Below, one piece after another: positions 1 to 5,586 of a stretch of DNA of 6,065 bases. The notes beneath the pieces are model-generated. The model saw only the letters and a program-made list of their open reading frames with translations. It was not told where the DNA came from and did no database searches. This DNA is from an uncultured Aliiroseovarius sp. (GTDB lineage: Bacteria > Pseudomonadota > Alphaproteobacteria > Rhodobacterales > Rhodobacteraceae): positions 1-6,065 of the forward strand of contig CALJDH010000007.1 of NCBI GenBank assembly GCA_938023895.1. Reading direction: 5' to 3'. Made by a program: the position numbers and the translations under genes. The stretch's first letter is position 1; each line of letters starts with the position of its first letter.

Positions 1-1
1 C

Positions 2-784
2 AAAGCCCCCGCTGATTGGGTCGCATTCGCGCAGGCCGAGCGGAAAAGCTGGGACGATTACGTTGAAAAGAACGTCTCTTACGGGAACCGCCCAAATTCC
101 TACGCGCAGGCCATCGGTGTGGTGAACGCATTGTGCGACAAGCGCGACCGTGTGGTCGCTGCCGCAGGTGGTTTGCCTGCCGAAGTAACTGCCAACTGGC
201 GCACGCTGGACATTGGCACCGTCGATGTCGAATTCGGCTTCTCCTGCATGGGGTACGAGATCGCAGGCGCTTGGGGCGCACGCATCGCGCAAGCCCAAAT
301 GGAGCCCGATCAGGACGTGATCACCTTCTGCGGCGATGGCTCGTACATGATGCTGAACTCGGACATCTACTCCAGCGTCCTGTCAGACAAGAAGATGATC
401 GTCATGGTGCTGGACAATGGTGGCTTCGCCGTCATCAACAAGCTTCAGAACAACACCGGGAATGAAAGCTTCAACAACCTGCTGGAAGACTGCCCCACCA
501 TTCCGCAGCCCTTCGGCGTCGACTTCGTGGCGCATGCGTCTTCGATGGGGGCAACGGCCGAGAAGGTATCCAACCCAGCGGAACTTGGTGAGGCGTTCAA
601 ACGCGCCAAGGCGTCGGACAAGACCTATGTGATCGTGATGGATGTGGACCCCTACGAAGGCTGGACCACGGAAGGTCACGCCTGGTGGGAAGTCGGCACC
701 CCACATATTACCGAAGATGACAGCGTGCGCGCGGCACATATCGACTGGGAAGCCAGCCGCTCTAAACAGCGTCGTGGCGTATGA
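2..784 (+). CDS. iolD: 3D-(3,5/4)-trihydroxycyclohexane-1,2-dione hydrolase, C-terminal part (5' end outside window)
   Basis: ThDP-dependent enzyme of inositol catabolism that hydrolytically opens the ring of trihydroxycyclohexane-1,2-dione to give 5-deoxy-D-glucuronate in the cytoplasm. The frame is open from base 2, so 260 residues are visible; family members are roughly 610-640 residues, so the N-terminal ThDP and central domains lie upstream. The visible part is the C-terminal ThDP-binding domain. The cofactor/Mg motif starts with GDGS at fragment residues 111-114 and ends with DNGG at 138-141, the Asn taking the usual metal-ligand place. GHAWWEVG at 225-232 near the C-terminus is typical of IolD. 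The GTG codons at 119 and 122 are internal and not starts. The stop TGA (782-784) overlaps the iolC start, suggesting translational coupling. No frameshift or missing motif is visible. Acetolactate synthase is the alternative family, but the C-terminal motif and the neighbours argue for IolD. Confidence 0.93.
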   Translation, partial: KAPADWVAFAQAERKSWDDYVEKNVSYGNRPNSYAQAIGVVNALCDKRDRVVAAAGGLPAEVTANWRTLDIGTVDVEFGFSCMGYEIAGAWGARIAQAQMEPDQDVITFCGDGSYMMLNSDIYSSVLSDKKMIVMVLDNGGFAVINKLQNNTGNESFNNLLEDCPTIPQPFGVDFVAHASSMGATAEKVSNPAELGEAFKRAKASDKTYVIVMDVDPYEGWTTEGHAWWEVGTPHITEDDSVRAAHIDWEASRSKQRRGV

Positions 785-1758
785 TGGCGTTGATCGAAGG
801 TATCAAGGGCAATCGTTTTGCGGTCTTTGGACGTGCGGGCATGGACATGTTCGCCGACCCGATTGGCACCAAAAGCGAAGACGCGGCCACGTTCCGCGCT
901 GATTTGGGCGGCTCGTCCGCCAATATCTGCGCGGGGCTGGTGAAGCTTGGGTCTGAAGCCGCGCTGGTAACGTCGGTCTCGGATGACGCGGTTGGACGGT
1001 TCTGCGTGAACCGCCTGAAAGATTACGGTGTTGAGACGCGATACGTCCGCGCTGTCGGTGGCGAGGCCCGCACATCGCTGGCGGTCTATGAAAGCTGCAT
1101 CGACGATTTCCAGAACGTTATCTATCGCAACGGCGCTGCCGACTTCCAAGTCACCGAGTCGGATATGGATGCGGTCGACTACTCTGCCTTTACGGCACTG
1201 ATCACCGCAGGCACCGTCTTTGCCGCCGAACCCTCGCGCTCGGCCACTTTCCGGGCGTTTGACAATGCCCGAAAGGCGGGGCTGCCGGTGATCTTCGACA
1301 TCGACTATCGTCCCTATAGCTGGCCCTCACCCGAGGTCGCGGCAGATGTCCTGTCACGCGCAGGCGAAGCAAGTGATCTGATCGTCGGCAATGACGAGGA
1401 ATTCGGCTTCATGGCGGGCGGCATCGACAAAGGGCTCGACAAAGCGCGTGCGCTGGCCGCCGAAGGGCGCATGGTGGTCTACAAGATGGGCCACGAAGGC
1501 GCGATCACTTTGGTCGACGGTCAAGAGATCCGCACTGGAATTTATCCCGTCACCGCCGTCAAACCCAATGGCGCTGGCGACAGCTTCATGGCGGGGCTGC
1601 TGGCCTCGATCGCCGCGGGGCATTCGTTGCGCGACGCTGTCCTGCGCGGCTCGGCCTGTGCATCCATCGTCGTCTCGAAACCCGGCTGCGCCAACGCCAT
1701 GCCCACAACCGCCGAGCTTGAGGCCTTTCTGGCCTCGCACCCCGGCCCAACGGAATGA
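781..1758 (+). CDS. iolC: 5-dehydro-2-deoxygluconokinase (PfkB family)
   Basis: Cytoplasmic sugar kinase that phosphorylates 5-dehydro-2-deoxy-D-gluconate (DKG) with ATP to DKG 6-phosphate, the substrate of the aldolase two genes downstream. The protein is 325 residues, normal for IolC. PfkB/ribokinase signature 1 is GGSSANIC at residues 43-50. Signature 2 is PNGAGDSFMAGLL at 262-274, with the anion-hole GAGD and catalytic base Asp267. FDIDYRP at 172-178 and NDEE at 204-207 fit the substrate and Mg/ATP regions of the fold. The start is the first ATG of ATGATG; its A is the base before the iolD stop, giving an ATGA overlap. The second ATG at 784 is an equally possible start and would remove one residue. 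No strong Shine-Dalgarno precedes it, which fits coupling to iolD translation. Another PfkB sugar kinase such as 2-keto-3-deoxygluconokinase is possible from the motifs alone, but the gene context makes IolC the clear choice. Confidence 0.93.
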   Translation: MMALIEGIKGNRFAVFGRAGMDMFADPIGTKSEDAATFRADLGGSSANICAGLVKLGSEAALVTSVSDDAVGRFCVNRLKDYGVETRYVRAVGGEARTSLAVYESCIDDFQNVIYRNGAADFQVTESDMDAVDYSAFTALITAGTVFAAEPSRSATFRAFDNARKAGLPVIFDIDYRPYSWPSPEVAADVLSRAGEASDLIVGNDEEFGFMAGGIDKGLDKARALAAEGRMVVYKMGHEGAITLVDGQEIRTGIYPVTAVKPNGAGDSFMAGLLASIAAGHSLRDAVLRGSACASIVVSKPGCANAMPTTAELEAFLASHPGPTE

Positions 1759-1770
1759 AAGGAGAGCCCA

Positions 1771-2628
1771 ATGCACATTGCGCCTCATGACAACCAGAAC
1801 AAACCCATCGTTGATGCGGAGAACGCACTGGTCCCGCTGAACTATTTCAACATCGTCAAGCTAAAGAAGGGCGAGGTCTTCGAATACGCCGTGCCCGGCT
1901 ATGAGACCTGCGTGGTGCCCGCCACCGGCACAGTTGATGTGGATGTTGACGGGGCCTTCTATCCGGACCTTGGCAACCGCACCGAAGACGTCTGGGACGG
2001 CGAGCCCGAGGGTGTCTATGTCCCCGTCGGCGCGAAGGTGCGTATCACCTGTAAAACCGACGCGACCGAGACCTTCATCGCCGGTGCGAAATACGACAAG
2101 GTGCTAGAGCCCTTCGATGTGCGCGAGGCCGAACTGGACGTCGTGCAGTACGGATCGGACGACACCAAGACCCACCGCAAGATCAAGCATATCCTTGGCG
2201 CGAACCACCATGACCGCGTCGGCCGTCTTCTGGTCAGCGAGCTTTACACCGTAGGCGAAGGCGGCTGGTCCGGTTTCCCGTCGCACAAGCACGACACCGA
2301 CCGCCCTGACCCCAATGGTGGGATGATCGAAACCCGCCATGACGAGACTTACAACTTCCGCTTCAAGCCGAACTACGGCTCGGGCGTGCAGATGTTGCAA
2401 CGTGAAGACAACAAGCCGGGCGACGCCTATCATATCATGGATGGCTCGACGATCTTGCTGGACAAGGGCTATCACCCCTGTGCGGTTCTGCCCGGCTACC
2501 AGATGTACTATTTCACCATTCTGGGTGGCCTCAGCCAGCGGTCGCTGAAGCAATACTTCCAGCCGACGCATGAAGCACAGCTTCACACCATCCCCGGCAT
2601 TATGGACATGGTGGCGAAGTTCAAATGA
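1771..2628 (+). CDS. iolB: 5-deoxy-glucuronate isomerase
   Basis: Isomerises 5-deoxy-D-glucuronate, the IolD product, to 5-dehydro-2-deoxy-D-gluconate, the IolC substrate. The protein has 285 residues, slightly longer than typical IolB (about 270). It belongs to the KduI/IolB bicupin family. The C-terminal cupin carries the likely metal site: H172 and H174 in SHKHD, an acidic residue in the ETRHDETYNFRF stretch (E187 or E192), and H235 in GYHP. The assignment of the Glu ligand is by analogy with KduI and is not certain. The N-terminal cupin spans roughly residues 25-115. The start is supported by AAGGAG at 1759-1764, 6 nt before the ATG and immediately after the first two bases of the iolC stop. 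The gap to iolC is 12 nt, and the 3' end overlaps the aldolase by ATGA. The protein is soluble, with no signal peptide or membrane segment. Confidence 0.93.
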   Translation: MHIAPHDNQNKPIVDAENALVPLNYFNIVKLKKGEVFEYAVPGYETCVVPATGTVDVDVDGAFYPDLGNRTEDVWDGEPEGVYVPVGAKVRITCKTDATETFIAGAKYDKVLEPFDVREAELDVVQYGSDDTKTHRKIKHILGANHHDRVGRLLVSELYTVGEGGWSGFPSHKHDTDRPDPNGGMIETRHDETYNFRFKPNYGSGVQMLQREDNKPGDAYHIMDGSTILLDKGYHPCAVLPGYQMYYFTILGGLSQRSLKQYFQPTHEAQLHTIPGIMDMVAKFK

Positions 2629-3455
2629 GTCTTGTGACGTTGAAAGATGTCCTTCAGCCCGCGCTGAAGGAAGGCTATGCTGTGGCCGGTCTGGTTACGC
2701 TAGGCTGGGAAGAAATGCGCGCCTATGTGGCGGCAGCCGAGGCCGAGGGCGTTTCGGTCATTTTGCAGGCAGGTCCGTCCTGCCGCGAGCACACGCCCCT
2801 GCCGGTACTTGGCAAGATGTTTCGCCATTTGGCCGAAGCCGCATCGGTTCCGGTCGTGGCGCACCTTGACCACGGGTACACGTTCGATGAATGCCGCGAG
2901 GCAATCGACAGCGGGTTTACCTCGGTGATGTTTGACGGGTCGCGCAAGCCGCTTCAGCAGAACATCGACGAGACCGCGGCGATTGCCGAAATGGCGCATG
3001 CGGCGGGCGTATCCTGTGAGGGCGAGATCGGCTTTGTTGGTTATTCAGGCGGCGAAGGGTCTGCAGGCACCGATCCCGACGAAGCCGCAGCTTTCGCCCG
3101 CGACAGCGGTGTGGACGCAATGGCGATCTCGGTCGGGAACGTGCATTTGCAGCAGGACAAGGAGGGCGGACTGGACATGGACCGCATCCGCGCGATTGAG
3201 GCCGTGACCGAGGTGCCGTTGGTGATCCATGGCGGATCCGGCGTGCCGGTCGACCAGCGCACCTCCCTCGCCCGCGGATCGAAGATCTGCAAGTTCAACA
3301 TCGGGACCGAGCTGCGCATGGCCTTCGGGCACGCACTGCGCGACGCCGTCAATGCCGACCCGGCGCGCTTTGACCGCGTGCAAATTCTGAAAGAAACCCA
3401 CGACCCGGTGATGGCCGCAACCCGCCGGGTTCTGCAAGCGTTCAAAGGAGCCTAA
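2625..3455 (+). CDS. iolJ: class II aldolase, probable 6-phospho-5-dehydro-2-deoxy-D-gluconate aldolase
   Basis: Zn-dependent class II aldolase of the fructose-bisphosphate/tagatose-bisphosphate type, 276 residues, close in size to GatY/KbaY/IolJ and much shorter than E. coli FbaA. Visible motifs in order are AHLDHG at 79-84 (D82 catalytic acid/base and H83 metal ligand by analogy with FbaA D109/H110), SVMFDGS at 100-106, EGEIG at 132-136, GNVH at 171-174 (H174 metal), HGGSG at 202-206 (H202 metal) and KFNIGTE at 223-229 (phosphate/substrate loop). Because it is translationally overlapped with iolB and followed by iolG, the inferred substrate is DKG 6-phosphate, cleaved to dihydroxyacetone phosphate and malonate semialdehyde. 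The motifs establish the family only, so activity on fructose or tagatose bisphosphate cannot be excluded. The ATG lies in the iolB stop (ATGA), so expression probably depends on reinitiation. Confidence 0.85.
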   Translation: MSLVTLKDVLQPALKEGYAVAGLVTLGWEEMRAYVAAAEAEGVSVILQAGPSCREHTPLPVLGKMFRHLAEAASVPVVAHLDHGYTFDECREAIDSGFTSVMFDGSRKPLQQNIDETAAIAEMAHAAGVSCEGEIGFVGYSGGEGSAGTDPDEAAAFARDSGVDAMAISVGNVHLQQDKEGGLDMDRIRAIEAVTEVPLVIHGGSGVPVDQRTSLARGSKICKFNIGTELRMAFGHALRDAVNADPARFDRVQILKETHDPVMAATRRVLQAFKGA

Positions 3456-3456
3456 G

Positions 3457-4446
3457 ATGACACGGATCGGACTTCTGGGCTGTGGCCGGATTGGCCAGGT
3501 ACATGCCCGCTCGATCAGCCAGATCGACAACACATCGGTGACCGCTGTTGCGGATGCCTTTGCCGAACCGGCTCAGGCGTTGGCACAACGCACCGGGGCC
3601 AAGGTGCTAGAGCCCCTAGCGCTGATCGAAAGCGCGGAGGTGGACGCAGTGGTGATCGGCACCCCGACGGACACCCATTACGACCTGATCCATGCCGCCG
3701 CCCGCGCAGGCAAGGCCATCTTCTGTGAAAAGCCCGTGGACCTGTCGTCAGATCGCATTCGCGATTGCATGAAGGTTGTGGAAGACGCAGGCGTGCCGTT
3801 CCTGACCGCCTTTAACCGGCGTTTCGACCCAAACTTTGCAGACCTGCAAGCCCGCCTGCGTCAAGGGCAGATTGGCGAGGTCGAGATCGTGACGATCCAA
3901 TCGCGCGACCCGTCCCCTCCCCCAGTCAGCTATATCGAAAGCTCTGGTGGGCTATTTCGCGACATGATGATCCACGACCTGGACATGGCGCGGTTTCTAC
4001 TGGGCGAGGAACTGGTGCGCGTCTATGCGGTCGGATCATCGCTTGTGGATCCTGAGATTGGCAAGGCCGGAGACGTCGACACCGCTGCCGTCACGCTAAC
4101 AACCGCCAGCGGCAAGATCTGCCAAATCACCAACTCGCGCCGTGCCAGTTACGGCTATGATCAGCGGATCGAGGTGCACGGATCGGGCGGGATGCTGCGT
4201 GCGGACAATGTGCACGAAACCACTGTTGAAATGGCCACCGCATCCGGTTTCACACGCGCCCCTGCACAGCATTTCTTCCTGGAGCGCTATGAAGCCGCCT
4301 ATCGTGCCGAGATGCGCCATTTCACCGACGCGATCGCGACGGGAAATACGCCGTCTCCGAACCTGTTCGACGGATTGCAGGCGCAGCTTCTGGCAGATGC
4401 GGCTGCGCAATCGCTCGCCGAAGGCGCGCCCGTTGATCTGAGCTAA
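3457..4446 (+). CDS. iolG: inositol 2-dehydrogenase (GFO/IDH/MocA family)
   Basis: NAD-dependent dehydrogenase that oxidises myo-inositol to 2-keto-myo-inositol, the first step of the pathway. It is 329 residues, a little shorter than B. subtilis IolG (about 344). The N-terminal Rossmann fold has GCGRIG at 8-13 and an Asp (D33) at the end of the second strand, which favours NAD over NADP. EKP at 91-93 supplies Lys92. FRDMMIHDLDM at 167-177 supplies D169 and H173. Together these match the Lys/Asp/His catalytic set of IolG (K97, D172, H176 in B. subtilis) with the same D-x3-H spacing. AAAGGAG at 3444-3450, inside the end of the aldolase gene, sits 6 nt before the ATG, and the intergenic gap is 1 nt. 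It is the last gene of the + strand run and is followed by an inverted repeat. A scyllo-inositol or other polyol dehydrogenase of the same family is the main alternative. Confidence 0.9.
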   Translation: MTRIGLLGCGRIGQVHARSISQIDNTSVTAVADAFAEPAQALAQRTGAKVLEPLALIESAEVDAVVIGTPTDTHYDLIHAAARAGKAIFCEKPVDLSSDRIRDCMKVVEDAGVPFLTAFNRRFDPNFADLQARLRQGQIGEVEIVTIQSRDPSPPPVSYIESSGGLFRDMMIHDLDMARFLLGEELVRVYAVGSSLVDPEIGKAGDVDTAAVTLTTASGKICQITNSRRASYGYDQRIEVHGSGGMLRADNVHETTVEMATASGFTRAPAQHFFLERYEAAYRAEMRHFTDAIATGNTPSPNLFDGLQAQLLADAAAQSLAEGAPVDLS

Positions 4447-4453
4447 CCCAAAA

Positions 4454-4482
4454 GGCTGAAGGCAGCACCAATGCCTTCAGCC
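4454..4482 (-). terminator. perfect inverted repeat, likely terminator at the convergent gene ends
   Basis: GGCTGAAGGCA (4454-4464) and TGCCTTCAGCC (4472-4482) pair perfectly as an 11-bp stem with a 7-nt loop (GCACCAA). Read on the - strand, the stem is followed by TTTTGGG, a short T-tract, so it best fits an intrinsic terminator for the regulator. On the + strand no T-run follows (AACTGTCC), so termination after iolG would be weaker or depend on Rho. The right arm covers the last codons of the regulator, including its stop codon at 4477-4479. The repeat starts 7 nt past the iolG stop. Confidence 0.75.
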
Positions 4483-5505
4483 AACTGTCCCGGGAATGTT
4501 GTAGGGCGTGATGATCTGGACGTCGCTTAGCTGGGACATCTCTGCCCGTGGAAATAACCCGTGACGTGCCGAGATTGCGCGAAAGGCATGGCGCATGTCG
4601 TCATGCAAATCATGGTGTAGAACAAACCCAATATCGCCTCGCCTGAGCAACGAAAGGTTATCTGCGTCAAGGTCATGGGCGATGAACTGCCGTGGCGCGA
4701 GCCCAGTGTCGCCCAGCGTTTCAAGGATCGCACGATTGCCGCCGCCCATCGAATAGACCGCATCCACGGAAGACACGTTTTCCAATCCTGCGACGAACCG
4801 ACGTCTTGTCTTTGTGGACAGCCCTGCCCCTCCGGAAATCTCCAGAACTTCGTAGTTTGGGCGCAAGGCCAAGAACTGCTCTCGAAAGCTCAGGAATCTC
4901 TCTGTTTCACCCTGAAAGGCCTCCTGACTGCGCGACGTCAGAACCGTCCCGGTGGGTTCCTTTAACAGGTTGGCCAACAGATATGCGGCAGTGAATCCAG
5001 CCTTGGCATTGTCGATCCCTACATAAGCCGTGCGTTCTGACTGCGGAATATCCGTCACTAGTGTGACGACCGGAATGCCGGCAGCCTCTAGCTCATTTAC
5101 TGCTTCCGCAATTGCCTTAACATCCCGTGTCTTCAGAAGAACGCCCTGACTTCCGCGCTTTTTAATGCGGGCTAGTGCGGCGATGATCTCGTCTTCCGTC
5201 ATAACTTCCTGAAACAGAAAGCGCGGGCGAAACACAGCCTCGGTCAGATCTGGCAACACTGCCTCGCAGGCGGCACGAACTTGTCGGCTGAACCGTTGGG
5301 GGGCTTCGACAACCACGTCGACAAACATCCGCCGTCCGCGCGCCGAAAGCTGACGCTCCTGTGCCTCCAACTCGGCCACGGCAGCCTCGACCCTTGCACG
5401 GGTTTGCGGGCTGACATGAGCGCGATCGTTCAGAACCCGATCCACCGTGGCGGTTCCAAGCCCGGCCTGTCGGGCGATTTCTTTGATGGGAAAGCGATGT
5501 GTCAT
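4477..5505 (-). CDS. LacI-family transcriptional regulator, possible regulator of the iol genes
   Basis: DNA-binding regulator with an N-terminal helix-turn-helix (residues about 7-30, IKEIARQAGLGTATVDRVLN and following) and a periplasmic-binding-protein-like effector domain from about residue 60. That domain includes YVGIDN at 161-166, characteristic of sugar-sensing LacI members. I chose the ATG at 5503-5505, giving 342 residues, because LacI proteins begin just before the helix-turn-helix. The frame stays open to a TTG at 5541, which would add 12 unremarkable residues. Neither start has a clear Shine-Dalgarno. The helix-turn-helix has TVDRVLN where classic members have TVSRVLN, and the usual LGYxPN hinge after it is replaced by LEAQERQLSARGRR (47-60). 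The gene is convergent with iolG and divergent from the PhyH-like gene. Control of the iol operon by an inositol-derived effector is an inference from position; control of the divergent gene is equally possible. Confidence 0.85.
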   Translation of the reverse strand: MTHRFPIKEIARQAGLGTATVDRVLNDRAHVSPQTRARVEAAVAELEAQERQLSARGRRMFVDVVVEAPQRFSRQVRAACEAVLPDLTEAVFRPRFLFQEVMTEDEIIAALARIKKRGSQGVLLKTRDVKAIAEAVNELEAAGIPVVTLVTDIPQSERTAYVGIDNAKAGFTAAYLLANLLKEPTGTVLTSRSQEAFQGETERFLSFREQFLALRPNYEVLEISGGAGLSTKTRRRFVAGLENVSSVDAVYSMGGGNRAILETLGDTGLAPRQFIAHDLDADNLSLLRRGDIGFVLHHDLHDDMRHAFRAISARHGLFPRAEMSQLSDVQIITPYNIPGTVG

Positions 5506-5541
5506 TTGATGGTTTATTGATGCGTTTTCGACCGCAATCAA
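5506..5541. promoter_or_regulatory. repeated TTGAT half-sites, candidate operator between divergent genes
   Basis: TTGATG occurs at 5506-5511 and again at 5517-5522, an 11-bp period close to one helical turn. An inverted copy, ATCAA, lies at 5537-5541. The second direct copy and the inverted copy form an interrupted palindrome with TTGAT/ATCAA ends centred near 5529, but the interior is not symmetric. The cluster lies directly upstream of the regulator ATG, where an autoregulatory operator would be expected. It is not a textbook LacI operator with a central CG palindrome, so binding is a hypothesis. Confidence 0.3.
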
Positions 5542-5556
5542 GTCCCGGACGCCTGT

Positions 5557-5562
5557 ATTTTA
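5557..5562 (-). promoter_or_regulatory. possible -10 element for the regulator gene
   Basis: On the - strand this reads TAAAAT, one base off the TATAAT consensus, about 52 bases upstream of the regulator ATG. Transcription from it would pass through the TTGAT repeats, placing those in the leader as a roadblock or repression site. No convincing -35 hexamer is visible at 16-18 bp spacing (the region reads like GGGGTC), so the call is weak. Confidence 0.2.
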
Positions 5563-5574
5563 CCTATGACGAAC

Positions 5575-5580
5575 AGGAGG
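5575..5580 (+). promoter_or_regulatory. strong Shine-Dalgarno that sets the start of the PhyH-like gene
   Basis: AGGAGG lies exactly 6 nt before the ATG at 5587. An in-frame ATG also exists at 5566 (adding MTNRRTP), but it has no ribosome-binding site upstream and would place this Shine-Dalgarno inside the coding region. The site therefore decides for the start at 5587. Confidence 0.8.
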
Positions 5581-5586
5581 ACCCCG

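Noticed and set aside
119..784. A separate 221-residue gene starting at the GTG at 119
   Set aside because: The frame is open to the window edge with IolD-like sequence before it, so the GTG is an internal valine codon of a truncated iolD.
383..1149. Long open frames on the - strand opposite iolD and iolC (383-739 and 676-1149)
   Set aside because: They lie antisense to well-supported genes, show low-complexity, Arg/His-rich composition typical of shadow frames in GC-rich DNA, and have no recognisable domain.
3041..3533. Open frames on the - strand opposite the aldolase and iolG start (134 and 162 residues)
   Set aside because: They are antisense to motif-supported coding sequence and cross a gene boundary, with no Shine-Dalgarno or domain evidence.
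5554..5561. TGTATTTT as an extended -10 promoter for the PhyH-like gene
   Set aside because: The match is poor, no -35 is present, and the implied transcript start would fall only a few bases before the Shine-Dalgarno.
5566..5568. ATG at 5566 as start of the PhyH-like gene
   Set aside because: It has no ribosome-binding site, and the strong AGGAGG at 5575-5580 is placed correctly only for the ATG at 5587.
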